Shown piece by piece: positions 51,290-59,899 of a stretch of DNA of 64,000 nucleotides. The translations under genes and the position numbers were made by a program. This DNA comes from Enterocloster aldenensis. GTDB lineage: Bacteria; Bacillota; Clostridia; Lachnospirales; Lachnospiraceae. The stretch spans positions 435,824 to 499,823 of the forward strand of contig NZ_QVEX01000001.1 in the NCBI RefSeq assembly GCF_003434055.1, read 5' to 3'. Position 1 is the first letter of the stretch. Each line of letters opens with the position of its first letter. A model generated the notes under the pieces. That model did no database searches. It was not told the DNA's origin and saw nothing but the letters and a program-made list of their open reading frames with translations.

Positions 51290-52726
51290 CTATTTCTTAT
51301 ATTTTTCTGTTCCTTTATAAATGATGACTCCTTTCTTATCGGTGCAGTAATATACATCATCTGCGTCTTTCTGATTCTTCGCATTTTTCATGATTTTTCC
51401 AGAAGTATTAATCAAATACTGGTCGCCGTTATAGGTAACCGCATCATATTTGGAATCTTTTTCTGCCTTTAAACGTTTTCCCATAACATAAATTGCGTTA
51501 TCTTCAATTCCATCCGCACCGGCACCTTTATAATTTCCTGATTTTTTAAAACGGTACTGGTATGTTTCTCCATCAATCGTAATTGATGCGTTCCCCGTTG
51601 TCATCGCTCCTTCCTTGGGGGAGTTTCCAAAGTAATATACAAATACGCCTTCCTCTGAAGCGGTCGGAATATCCGCCTCGTTTTCAATTTCCACTGCCGT
51701 TTCTATGGTTTTTTTATCATCTGCAAAGGTAATCCTATACAATCCCTGAAGCATTTTCCCATTCACATCAAATCCATACTTTTGACCGTTAATTGTTTTA
51801 ATCTGTGCTTTTGTCAAATCTCCATTCTTATCCGCATGGAACCAGTGAGCTTCATCATTGTTATGCGCCTCTGCATCTATATCTTCACTTGGAACCGTTT
51901 TAAACCAGCCTGTTGCCAGCCATGTTTGGCTTTCTTCATTGTAATACCGGTTGACCGCATTGGAGGGAGTTGCTTCAGAACCGGTCGCCTTAGGTGGTTT
52001 ATTGTACCAATCGAATTGTGCCGCGCCATACTCATTGAACCGGTATTTTTTCCCGTTAATCGTTTTGCTGTCTGTATCAACAATCTTCTTTCCGTTGGAT
52101 TTAAAGTAAAACCAGTATCCATCGCCATCTCTGTTCACATCTTCATCATTTTCCGCTGTTATATAGCTCCAGCCAGTTACAATCTTGCCATCATCAAATC
52201 CGCCTGCATAGTACACCCCATTTTTCCACGCCTCATCATCTGTTATCATTTCTCCATTTTCGTTAATCCAGCCGCTCATCATATGGCCGTTTTCATCAAA
52301 AATGAATTTTGCTGTTCCAGACTTGACCGGCAGGGAAACCAGTTTCGCAGTATTGGCGCCGGACGGCTTTTTTACAGCCTTTCCGTTGCTTTGGAAATAA
52401 TACCACCACTCGTCCGGTTCACCTTCGGATGGGGAATCATTCGGAACCGATTTCCACTCATTTGTTATGACAGCACCGGTGGAATTTACATAGTAATAGT
52501 CATCATTGACTTCTACCAGCCTGTCTGTTGCCATTTCACCCTTATCATCCAGATAATACCAATTATTCCCGGATTTTTTAAGCGTGTCTGTTACCTTGTC
52601 TTTGCCGCCGTTATAGTATACCCACGTGCCATTCTCCTGGGCCCAGCCTGTTGCTGCCATAGAGACCATCGTACTTCCCAGGGCTATCACCATAGACAAG
52701 CACGGCACAAGAAAGATTTTCCTCAT
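51290..52726 (-). CDS. Secreted protein with cell-wall/choline-binding-type repeats
   Basis: 478 residues. Signal peptide (MRKIFLVPCLSMVIALGSTM, cleavage near VSMAA). The rest is aromatic-glycine repeats such as GTWVYYNGGKDKVTD and NNWYYLDDKGEMATD, degenerating toward the C-terminus. No catalytic domain is visible, so it is probably a surface adhesin or structural protein held by teichoic-acid-like polymers. Phased CTTAAC-type repeats lie ~80 bp upstream. Own terminator downstream. Confidence 0.83.
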   Translation of the reverse strand: MRKIFLVPCLSMVIALGSTMVSMAATGWAQENGTWVYYNGGKDKVTDTLKKSGNNWYYLDDKGEMATDRLVEVNDDYYYVNSTGAVITNEWKSVPNDSPSEGEPDEWWYYFQSNGKAVKKPSGANTAKLVSLPVKSGTAKFIFDENGHMMSGWINENGEMITDDEAWKNGVYYAGGFDDGKIVTGWSYITAENDEDVNRDGDGYWFYFKSNGKKIVDTDSKTINGKKYRFNEYGAAQFDWYNKPPKATGSEATPSNAVNRYYNEESQTWLATGWFKTVPSEDIDAEAHNNDEAHWFHADKNGDLTKAQIKTINGQKYGFDVNGKMLQGLYRITFADDKKTIETAVEIENEADIPTASEEGVFVYYFGNSPKEGAMTTGNASITIDGETYQYRFKKSGNYKGAGADGIEDNAIYVMGKRLKAEKDSKYDAVTYNGDQYLINTSGKIMKNAKNQKDADDVYYCTDKKGVIIYKGTEKYKK

Positions 52727-52794
52727 GTTTCATCACTCCTTTGTGTTTTATAGTTCTCAATATTCTTGAGATACCCATATCTTATTCCGCATAA

Positions 52795-52832
52795 TTTAAA
52801 CCATTCTTAACTCAATCTAAACGATTCTAAAC
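52795..52832. promoter_or_regulatory. Phased repeats upstream of the cell-wall-binding protein gene
   Basis: TTTAAA (52795), CTTAAC (52806), CTAAAC (52817), CTAAAC (52827), with 10-11-bp steps. Same motif family as the other sites in this region. Confidence 0.7.
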
Positions 52833-52834
52833 TC

Positions 52835-53767
52835 TCAAAAGCCGGTTTCGCGATGTTCAAAGTCCTGTCCCGGTATTGCAGCGGATTTATCTTCCAGGGA
52901 GTAATCAATGATATAATCTGCCAACAGCTTTATTTCCCTTGCCTTTTGTTCGATTTTGTCAATATATGTCATGATAAATTCTGAATCCCACTGACTATTT
53001 GAACGAAGAATATCAATGTATATCATAAGTGCTGTCAGAGGAGTTCTCAGTTCATGAGACATTTCTGTAATGATTTTTCCGTTCAGTCTCATTGCCTCCT
53101 CTTTCCCGGACATTTGTTCTCTGAGTGACTGCCGCATGCTGTTTAACCCTTCTGCCATGGATGCAAGCTCATTTTTTCCCTTAATCGTAATGACATAATT
53201 TAAATCCCCGCTTTCTAATATCTGTATTTCCCGGTTCAATATACAAATATATCTTATGACTTTATGCACTTCCATCATCACCACACCAATTAAAAGCAGC
53301 GCGGACAATAAAACCGACGCAACTGTGATACCGGTGTAAAACCTCTGATTATAATATCCTGTCAGAAATACGTAACCTTCTTGATCGGTAAACTGAACCA
53401 AATGGTATGCCTCATAATCTTCGTAATCTCCACTGAATGAAAATACAGGCATGTTTTCACCTTCCGGGTAATCAGAATCATACAAAAGGGTATTTCCCCT
53501 GTATACCTGCAGCGAAACCACTGACTGCTTTTTCACCCAATCTGCAATTTTGTCTGTATCCAGGATTGAAACTTTTTCTTTATTAATAAACTTTTGGAAT
53601 GCTTCCAGCCTGCGATTATTCTCTTTTTGCAGATAACCGCTTTGTATGTAATAGGAATCAAGAAGGGCCTTCCCGGCACTTTGCAATGAAACGAACAATA
53701 CAACCGCCGACAGAAGTGCTGTAATGACGCATACCCCAAAACGAAAATACATGGAATTGCAGTTCAT
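52835..53767 (-). CDS. Sensor histidine kinase lacking the ATP-binding domain
   Basis: 310 residues from the ATG at 53767 (AGGGAG upstream; a TTG at 53785 overlapping the regulator gene is the alternative). Two membrane helices (~12-30 and ~150-172) flank an extracellular sensor, then HAMP and HisKA with the phospho-acceptor His in EMSHELRTPL. It ends about 65 residues after that His, before any N, G1 or G2 box. Its paralog at 55376 is 135 residues longer. It may be a truncated gene, or work by pairing with the paralog or as phosphatase. Confidence 0.82.
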   Translation of the reverse strand: MNCNSMYFRFGVCVITALLSAVVLFVSLQSAGKALLDSYYIQSGYLQKENNRRLEAFQKFINKEKVSILDTDKIADWVKKQSVVSLQVYRGNTLLYDSDYPEGENMPVFSFSGDYEDYEAYHLVQFTDQEGYVFLTGYYNQRFYTGITVASVLLSALLLIGVVMMEVHKVIRYICILNREIQILESGDLNYVITIKGKNELASMAEGLNSMRQSLREQMSGKEEAMRLNGKIITEMSHELRTPLTALMIYIDILRSNSQWDSEFIMTYIDKIEQKAREIKLLADYIIDYSLEDKSAAIPGQDFEHRETGF

Positions 53768-53774
53768 TTTCTCC

Positions 53775-54488
53775 CTATGTTCCAAAGCGATACCCCTTTC
53801 CCCATACAGTGCTAATATAGCGCGGCTCCTGCGGCGACTTCTCAATCTTTACCCGCAATTTGCGGATATGTACCATGACTGTACTGTTGCAATTATAAAA
53901 ATACGGTTCATCCCAAACGCTCTCATACAAATTCTGGGCAGAAAATATTTTTTTCGGATTTTGCATAAGCAGGAGCAGAATATGATACTCAATATTTGAT
54001 AATTCGATTTTTTCTCCTCTTACCTGTACCTCATTATATTGCTGATTAATCCGTATTTCTTCCATCTCCAGGTACTCCTCCACTTTCTTCCCTTCCACCG
54101 CGTTCTTCCCCTGATACTGGTGATAACGCCTAAGCAACGCCTTTACTCTTCCCAGCAGTTCTGCATAAGAAAATGGCTTCGTCAGATAATCGTCTCCCCC
54201 AGCCATGAAACCAATCAGCTTATCTGATTCCTTCGCCTTAGCAGTCAGAAACAATATCGGCACATTGGATTTTTTTCTAATCTCCTCACAAGTCCTCAAT
54301 CCAGACATTCCCGGCATCATGATATCAAGAATAACCAAATCAATACTTTCTGTCATAAGCTCTAATCCTGTGCTTCCGTTCTCCGCCTCTATGATTGTAT
54401 ATTTTTCATTCCCTAAAAGAATTCGGACAGCTTCCCGGATATCCGCATCATCCTCAATGATTAAAATAGTGCCATTATTCATCGACAT
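53775..54488 (-). CDS. OmpR/VanR-family response regulator 1
   Basis: 237 residues: receiver domain with IEDDAD, phospho-acceptor Asp in VILDIMMPG and Lys in LTKPFS; C-terminal winged helix (YESVWDEPYFYNCNSTVMVHIRKLR). Cognate kinase gene overlaps or follows by 7 bp. Highly similar to response regulator 2, divergently encoded 190 bp away. Confidence 0.92.
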   Translation of the reverse strand: MSMNNGTILIIEDDADIREAVRILLGNEKYTIIEAENGSTGLELMTESIDLVILDIMMPGMSGLRTCEEIRKKSNVPILFLTAKAKESDKLIGFMAGGDDYLTKPFSYAELLGRVKALLRRYHQYQGKNAVEGKKVEEYLEMEEIRINQQYNEVQVRGEKIELSNIEYHILLLLMQNPKKIFSAQNLYESVWDEPYFYNCNSTVMVHIRKLRVKIEKSPQEPRYISTVWGKGYRFGT

Positions 54489-54542
54489 TCTCCCCTCGGA
54501 TTTTTTTATAGCTTGATTATCCGTCGCAAAACTGAATGGTTT

Positions 54543-54570
54543 CTTAAAATCTCCTTAACAATTGTGAAAC
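54543..54570. promoter_or_regulatory. Phased repeats between the two response-regulator genes
   Basis: CTTAAA (54543), CTTAAC (54554) and GTGAAAC (54564), steps of 11 and 10 bp. Suggests that one or both systems control themselves. Confidence 0.62.
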
Positions 54571-54678
54571 CCTGTCATATAAAATATTTGGTTACCCCTT
54601 CAGAAAATTTAAGAATTTAATTTTGAGACATTTTTATCAAAAGCAAGTATAATTAAAAAATGAAAGGAGGTAGCTTAC

Positions 54679-55383
54679 ATGGACATGGGAACCATCTTGC
54701 TCATTGAAGACGATGCCGATATCCGTGAAGGTGTTCGTGTTCTATTGACGAGCGAAGGATACTCTGTAATGGAAGCTGACTGTGGTAAGAAAGGGCTTCA
54801 ATTACTTAATGAAACGATTGATTTGGTGATTCTTGATATCATGATGCCGGGAATGTCCGGGATTATCACCTGTGAAGAAATACGTAAAGTATCGAATGTA
54901 CCTGTACTTTTTTTGACTGCTAAGGCCCAGGAATCAGATAAATTATTAGGTCTTCTAGTCGGCGGAGATGATTATCTCCCTAAACCGTTTTCCTATGCGG
55001 AGCTTTTAGGGAGGGTAAAAGCACTGCTCCGCCGCTATCATATTTACCAGGGAAAGTTTGTGCCATCCAATCAGTCCGATGGCGAATGGATGGAACACAA
55101 AGGCATACGGATACTCACAACCTCAAATGTCGTACAGGTGGATGGCAGAGATATTGAGTTATCGGAAATTGAATACCAGATACTGCGCTTATTGATTCAG
55201 TATCCAAATAAGATTTTTACTACTCAAAATATATATGAGAGTGTATGGAATGAACCATTCTACTACTCCTCAAACAATACCATTATGGTACATATCCGTA
55301 AACTTCGGCTTAAGATTGAGGAAGACCCCCAACAGCCAAAACGTATCTGTACTGTATGGGGAAAGGGGTATCGGATTGGATAA
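54679..55383 (+). CDS. OmpR/VanR-family response regulator 2
   Basis: 234 residues, paralog of regulator 1: IEDDADIREGV, Asp in VILDIMMPGMSG, Lys in LPKPFS (Thr next to the Lys replaced by Pro), and the same winged-helix motif. AAAGGAGG precedes the ATG. Its kinase gene starts inside its last codons. Confidence 0.92.
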   Translation: MDMGTILLIEDDADIREGVRVLLTSEGYSVMEADCGKKGLQLLNETIDLVILDIMMPGMSGIITCEEIRKVSNVPVLFLTAKAQESDKLLGLLVGGDDYLPKPFSYAELLGRVKALLRRYHIYQGKFVPSNQSDGEWMEHKGIRILTTSNVVQVDGRDIELSEIEYQILRLLIQYPNKIFTTQNIYESVWNEPFYYSSNNTIMVHIRKLRLKIEEDPQQPKRICTVWGKGYRIG

Positions 55384-56713
55384 ATTCAAAATACCAGCTG
55401 CAGCGCGGTTAATTGGGAAGCATACAAACAATTTGATTAAGAAACTTCTTCTTCTCTTTTTAGGCGCTGCCATAGCAGGCATTCTTTTTTTCTTTGTACT
55501 GCATACGGGAATTAGTTGGGGATTAGACTGTTTCTTTTATAAATCCGACTACCTGGAGCATGCCGAGCAGCGCACCGTTGAGCATTTACAGGAATATATC
55601 CAGGAAGGAGCGCTAACTCCCTATGACAGGGATTTCTTATCAAAATGGGTGAAAAAGAAGAATGTTGTGTATTTGGAGATATACCGTGACAACCGTCTCC
55701 TATATGCCTCCGGAAGCCCCATGGATATGGTTCTTGATAATCTGGAAATACCCTATTACAAAAATCACCGCTACACGCTCAAATTTGCAGATGGTGAAGC
55801 TGATATCGTCTTGCTTGGAATCTTCGACTACCAGTTTTACACCTCTGCATTGATTGCAGAAATTCTGCTCACTTTTCTTGTATTCCTTGTCCTGTTTATC
55901 TTAGGTATAAAAAGGGGAATTCAATATATTCAAGAACTGCAGACAGCAATCAGTGTCATGGAGGGCGGATGCCTGGAGCATCCGATTACTGTAATGGGAG
56001 AGGATGAACTGGCTAAACTTGCAGAGGGCCTGGAACAGCTCAGGCTTTCCCTTAAACAGAATATACAAATAGAAAACGACTTAAAACAGGCAAATCAGAA
56101 TTTAATCACTGGAATCGCCCATGATTTACGAACTCCGTTGACTGCGCTTACCATGTATATCCAGATTCTTCAGTCCGATGTCTGTACCGAAGAATCTGCC
56201 AAACAATACTATCTGGAAAAGATTATGGGAAAGGCTTCAATGATGAAGGAATTATCGGACCGGCTGTTTGAATGCAGCCAGATTCATGATGATGTAGATG
56301 AAAAACCGCTTAATGAAATACGGACGCTGCAGGACACCTTTATGGATTATCTGTCCGAATTGGCAATGTACTTGGAGAACCGAGGCTTTAAAGTCGCTGC
56401 GGAGTTAGGATGGCGCGCTGTATCGATTGGGGTACGGATGGATTATATTGCACGAATAGTAGACAATTTGAGCAGCAACCTTGTTAAATATGCAGCCTCT
56501 TTTGCTCCAATCACCTTAAAAACGATTTACGAAAACCATATGGCTGGAATTGAAATAGTAAATCAGATTACAACGCAAAACGGACAGGTGGAAAGTACAA
56601 AGGTCGGCATTAAAAATGTCAAACGCATGATGAACCAGATGAATGGAATCTGTCAGATTGAAATGGAACAGGAATCCTATAAAATACGGATACTATTTCC
56701 TATCATAGATTAA
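55376..56713 (+). CDS. Sensor histidine kinase 2 (full length)
   Basis: 445 residues from a TTG at 55376, overlapping the regulator stop by 8 nt and preceded by AAAGGGG; no ATG is near. Two membrane helices with an extracellular sensor, HAMP, HisKA with GIAHDLRTPL, and an ATP-binding domain with the N box DNLSSNLVKYA. The G boxes are weak (KVGIKNVKRM), so catalytic strength is uncertain. Paralog of the shorter kinase at 52835. Confidence 0.85.
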   Translation: MDKFKIPAAARLIGKHTNNLIKKLLLLFLGAAIAGILFFFVLHTGISWGLDCFFYKSDYLEHAEQRTVEHLQEYIQEGALTPYDRDFLSKWVKKKNVVYLEIYRDNRLLYASGSPMDMVLDNLEIPYYKNHRYTLKFADGEADIVLLGIFDYQFYTSALIAEILLTFLVFLVLFILGIKRGIQYIQELQTAISVMEGGCLEHPITVMGEDELAKLAEGLEQLRLSLKQNIQIENDLKQANQNLITGIAHDLRTPLTALTMYIQILQSDVCTEESAKQYYLEKIMGKASMMKELSDRLFECSQIHDDVDEKPLNEIRTLQDTFMDYLSELAMYLENRGFKVAAELGWRAVSIGVRMDYIARIVDNLSSNLVKYAASFAPITLKTIYENHMAGIEIVNQITTQNGQVESTKVGIKNVKRMMNQMNGICQIEMEQESYKIRILFPIID

Positions 56714-56715
56714 AA

Positions 56716-56757
56716 AGTAACAGCAGCGAAGATTTAATCTTTGCTGCTGTTTACTGG
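56716..56757. terminator. Bidirectional terminator
   Basis: AACAGCAGCGAAG pairs with CTTTGCTGCTGTT, between convergent kinase 2 and lipoprotein genes, with A-rich and T-rich flanks. Confidence 0.78.
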
Positions 56758-56779
56758 CACTGCCGTTTTTAAGAATGAA

Positions 56780-57337
56780 CTACTGTCTATTTTCAGAATC
56801 TCTTTTACTGGTCTCTTTTTTATCAGCCGCTTTCTTCCCTCCAACATCCTTCTTAGATTTTGTTTTCTTCTTTTTTTTCTCATTCACGATTTTCTTATCT
56901 GATTTCTGTTTCTTCTCATTTTTCTCTACCGCTTTATTTTGGCCATTAGATTCCGGTTGAGACTCCGGCGCATTGGTTACTGGTGCGTTGGCGGTCGGCG
57001 TATTGTTGGTGGGCGCATTGGCCGTTGGCGCATTCGTTTCAGGTGCCTTTGATTCTGGTGCTACGGCTCCTGGTCCCTGTGCTGCGGCTCCTGGTCCCTG
57101 TGCTGCGGCTCCTGGCCCCTGTACACTTTGGGATTTGTCTTTGGCAGGAACTTTAATCTTTTTCTTTCCTTCCGTATGCTTCTTAATATTCTCCACTTTT
57201 TTCTTTGCTGAAGCAGTGCTCTCCACTTTGGTCTCCTGCTTCTTTGTATTGTCCTTTGTCCCTCCGCATGCCGCCAGTGAAAATGCCATGACTCCCATCA
57301 TGATAAATACTGAACACTTTTTTAAGATTTGTTTCAT
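56780..57337 (-). CDS. Low-complexity surface lipoprotein
   Basis: 185 residues from the ATG at 57337 (AAGGAAA upstream). Signal peptide with lipobox SLAAC. Then a Lys-rich stretch, three perfect AQGPGAA-type heptads, a Pro/Asn/Ala/Thr-rich spacer (APTANAPTNNTPTANAP) and a very Lys-rich C-terminus. No enzymatic domain. The basic tail could bind anionic wall polymers. Phased CTTAAC repeats at 57407-57444 probably drive it. Confidence 0.75.
   Translation of the reverse strand: MKQILKKCSVFIMMGVMAFSLAACGGTKDNTKKQETKVESTASAKKKVENIKKHTEGKKKIKVPAKDKSQSVQGPGAAAQGPGAAAQGPGAVAPESKAPETNAPTANAPTNNTPTANAPVTNAPESQPESNGQNKAVEKNEKKQKSDKKIVNEKKKKKTKSKKDVGGKKAADKKETSKRDSENRQ
57061..57123 (-). repeat. Three tandem 21-bp coding repeats in the lipoprotein gene
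   Basis: 3 x 21 bp, nearly identical, encoding AQGPGAA heptads. In-frame copy-number change would lengthen or shorten the linker. Confidence 0.85.
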
Positions 57338-57406
57338 AACTTTATTTCCTTTCTGAATTTTATTCTCAAGCATTTGCTTTGATGATGTATAATTTACCAG
57401 TTCTTC

Positions 57407-57444
57407 CTTAACCATTTCTAAAATACTTCTTAACAATCCTTAAC
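57407..57444. promoter_or_regulatory. Phased repeats upstream of the lipoprotein gene
   Basis: CTTAAC (57407), CTAAAA (57418), CTTAAC (57429), CTTAAC (57439), with steps of 11, 11 and 10 bp. Confidence 0.72.
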
Positions 57445-57447
57445 TCA

Positions 57448-58275
57448 TTAATTCCTCTTACAACCTATTTTCTGTCCCATTTTCACCTCTACTTCCTGCC
57501 CCAGTTTAGAAAGCATCCATATAGCAAGTTCTGGACATGCCTGCTCCTTTTGAATTAAAATAACAATTGTAGAGCCTCCAAACTCAAAATGCCCTTTTTC
57601 TAAACCACGCTGCACATAACCCTGATATCTGTTGTTTTGTATTTTTCCTACAAGCAGAGCGCCTATCTCCATTTGAATCACCTGACCAAAATTTTCCGTG
57701 TCAATAATTGTGTACTCCCTGGTGTTTCTTACATAAACCGGATACTTTTCCATGGCAATTGGGCGTATACAGTGCAATATTCCTGGTATCCTTTTTCTGG
57801 ATTTCACATATCCATTATCTATATAGCAATAGCGGTGATAATCGGACGGCCTCAGCCGAAAAACCATGCACCAACCGCCACGGTATGTACACGCTAGTTC
57901 CCGGTTTTCCAGCAAATCCTCAATCCGATATCTTGAATATTTTGCCGGAATCCAATTATGCTCATCAATTTCATATACGCTTAGCAGTCCATCACAGGGA
58001 CTGATCAGACTTTCTGCCGTCAAATCAATGTTCCGGCTCCCAGGCAGCAATGAACGTTTAAAAAAATCATTAAAGGTTTCATATTCTTCATTTTCAACTT
58101 CCGTTAAATCAATATTATGTTTTTTAACAAAAAAAGAAATGTAAGGCCGGGAAAGTCTGCTGTCCAGAACCTTCCCAGCCTGTCTTGAAATCCACGGCAT
58201 TGTCAATAGTTTTAAACAAAGCCGTCCTGCCATATTTCCATATAAGAAACAGATAAATTTATTTTCATTTCCCAT
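57448..58275 (-). CDS. psd: Phosphatidylserine decarboxylase
   Basis: 276 residues. Converts phosphatidylserine to phosphatidylethanolamine at the membrane. The self-cleavage site is FGGST (cleaved Gly/Ser to make the pyruvoyl group), preceded by KGHFEFGGS; the DYHRYCYIDNG and ISPCDG segments are conserved. The ATG overlaps the pssA stop (TGATG), so the two are translationally coupled. GGGAGG lies upstream. Confidence 0.93.
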   Translation of the reverse strand: MGNENKFICFLYGNMAGRLCLKLLTMPWISRQAGKVLDSRLSRPYISFFVKKHNIDLTEVENEEYETFNDFFKRSLLPGSRNIDLTAESLISPCDGLLSVYEIDEHNWIPAKYSRYRIEDLLENRELACTYRGGWCMVFRLRPSDYHRYCYIDNGYVKSRKRIPGILHCIRPIAMEKYPVYVRNTREYTIIDTENFGQVIQMEIGALLVGKIQNNRYQGYVQRGLEKGHFEFGGSTIVILIQKEQACPELAIWMLSKLGQEVEVKMGQKIGCKRN

Positions 58276-58892
58276 CAGGTACTGCCTCCCGCCAGCAAAA
58301 ATAAACCACATATACCCAAAAAGGATATTATGATTTTACCTAGAAAATTCGGTTTTTCAACTTTTACCGGAATCAAAAACGCTACGGCCATAATTGACAT
58401 TGTAAGCAGGGTCCCCTCCCCATTTCTGATTCCAACTATATTTTGAATATAACATACTACAGGGATAAGAATAGCCGATACCGTTACTGGAAGCCCCTGA
58501 TAACAGGTTCTTGCCTCTTCCGTTGCATCCTGGCGTTTTTCTTCCATCACGTTAAAATATGCCAATCGTATCAATGCACAGAGGACATAAACCGCAGATA
58601 CCATACTGCCAACCAGGCTCTTTTCAGCCATTCGGTATAAAATAATTCCAGGCAGAACGCCAAATCCGATTAAATCACTCAGGGAATCAATCTGTATTCC
58701 AAAGCGTTTTTCTTCTGCCGCCCGTTCTCTTGTCCTGGCTATCGGTCCGTCAAACAGGTCACAGACTCCCGACAGCATAAGGCACACTAACGCTCCATTT
58801 ATATTTCCATTACATGCCATCAAAATTCCAGTAAATGCCGTGAGCATTCCCATATAGGTCAATACAACCGTATAATTATAATATCCAAGCAT
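58275..58892 (-). CDS. pssA: CDP-diacylglycerol-serine O-phosphatidyltransferase
   Basis: 205 residues, about six helices. CDP-alcohol phosphotransferase signature CDLFDGPIART followed by RFGIQIDSLSD carries all catalytic Asp residues. Makes phosphatidylserine for the coupled Psd enzyme. Second step of a three-gene run starting with a TVP38-type gene. Confidence 0.92.
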   Translation of the reverse strand: MLGYYNYTVVLTYMGMLTAFTGILMACNGNINGALVCLMLSGVCDLFDGPIARTRERAAEEKRFGIQIDSLSDLIGFGVLPGIILYRMAEKSLVGSMVSAVYVLCALIRLAYFNVMEEKRQDATEEARTCYQGLPVTVSAILIPVVCYIQNIVGIRNGEGTLLTMSIMAVAFLIPVKVEKPNFLGKIIISFLGICGLFLLAGGST

Positions 58893-58915
58893 CTCTTCAA
58901 TCCCTTCTATTTATA

Positions 58916-59491
58916 TTAGTTAATTACTACTCCTACTCCAAAACTGTAAAACAAAAGACACCATGGCTTGGCAGATAAAATTATGAGTACATATTTTTTA
59001 ACAGGCATCTTGATAATACCTGAAAAATAGCATAAGAAATCATCCGGAGCCAATGGGAGTAAAATACATAAGAAAAAAAAACAGGTGTAGCTGCGTTTAT
59101 TTTGCAAGCGGTCAATCCATGTTTCGTACTGTTTTGCAGGAAATAAATGTTTTACAAATGGTGCCCCGTAACATCTTGCCAAGGCAAATGCTATGATGGA
59201 TCCCGCACAGATTCCAATATAATTGCACCAGAATCCCCCCATGGCACCAAACAAAACCGCACCTACAATACAGCCTAAAAATCCCGGCAACACCGGTACC
59301 ACAACTTGAAATGCCTGAATCAGTATCAGGATCATCGGTGCAAGTATTCCAAAACCCTTAATGTATTGCTGCAATGTTTCGACTGAATTGAATTTTCCTT
59401 CCAGACCAGCTTTTATCATAAACAGACATAGGATTACAGTCACTACCGTGCCTCCCCTGGCCAGCCATTTATATGAATACGTCTGCTCCAC
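58916..59491 (-). CDS. TVP38/TMEM64-family (DedA-like) membrane protein
   Basis: 191 residues, five or six helices. The SNARE-associated/DedA-like core is PGFLGCIVGAVLFGAMGG, then ALARCYGAPFVKH. Such proteins may move phospholipids across the membrane. First gene of the PE operon, with phased CTTAAC repeats 40-80 bp upstream. Confidence 0.83.
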   Translation of the reverse strand: MEQTYSYKWLARGGTVVTVILCLFMIKAGLEGKFNSVETLQQYIKGFGILAPMILILIQAFQVVVPVLPGFLGCIVGAVLFGAMGGFWCNYIGICAGSIIAFALARCYGAPFVKHLFPAKQYETWIDRLQNKRSYTCFFFLCILLPLAPDDFLCYFSGIIKMPVKKYVLIILSAKPWCLLFYSFGVGVVIN

Positions 59492-59532
59492 TCATCTCCC
59501 CTCCTTTCCTGTTTCCATTTTAAAAAGCACTT

Positions 59533-59570
59533 CTTAACTGTTTCTGAAGAGAATCTTAAAAGTTCTTATA
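59533..59570. promoter_or_regulatory. Phased repeats upstream of the TVP38/pssA/psd operon
   Basis: CTTAAC (59533), CTGAAG (59544), CTTAAA (59555), CTTATA (59565), with steps of 11, 11 and 10 bp. Confidence 0.7.
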
Positions 59571-59715
59571 TGTAAAAATCCACTGCCCATATAAATAGTT
59601 CCGATTAAGGAAACTAAAAAATAGTACGGCCAACGGCTCTGACGCTCCTGGCAGCGTTCAGCCCATTCCTCTGCCTGTTATTCGGCTTGGTACTCGATAT
59701 TTGGCATCCCATATA

Positions 59716-59744
59716 TTGTTTTTTTACAGCCTTTATGTTATTAT
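59716..59744 (+). promoter_or_regulatory. Promoter of the acetyltransferase leader
   Basis: -35 TTGTTT (59716-59721), 17-bp spacer, -10 TATTAT (59739-59744). Start near 59751, leaving a leader of about 150 nt before the first gene. Confidence 0.55.
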
Positions 59745-59750
59745 ATCTAC

Positions 59751-59889
59751 AATAGTCAGTCACCGGAGGACAGTGTGCCGTAGCACGGGGGATTGTAAAT
59801 CTAAAAGGATTTGCAGGCCGCCTGTCAGATAAGGTGTCGAGTGCGCTCGATTTTTTCGTAGTAATACTATGAAAAAATCGGGCTTTTTT
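59751..59889 (+). promoter_or_regulatory. Structured leader ending in an attenuator-type terminator
   Basis: Several short hairpins (GTAAATC...GATTTGC; CGAGTGCGCTCG) precede a strong terminator: CGATTTTTTC (59848-59857) pairs with GAAAAAATCG (59871-59880), then GGCTTTTTT. The ribosome site AGGAGG follows at once. Placement implies control by premature termination. No known riboswitch class recognised. Confidence 0.65.
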
Positions 59890-59899
59890 AGGAGGCAAT

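Noticed and set aside
51782..52753. 323-codon plus-strand frame rich in Ile/Phe/Val
   Set aside because: Antisense to the cell-wall-binding-repeat gene, which has a signal peptide, ribosome site and repeat motifs.
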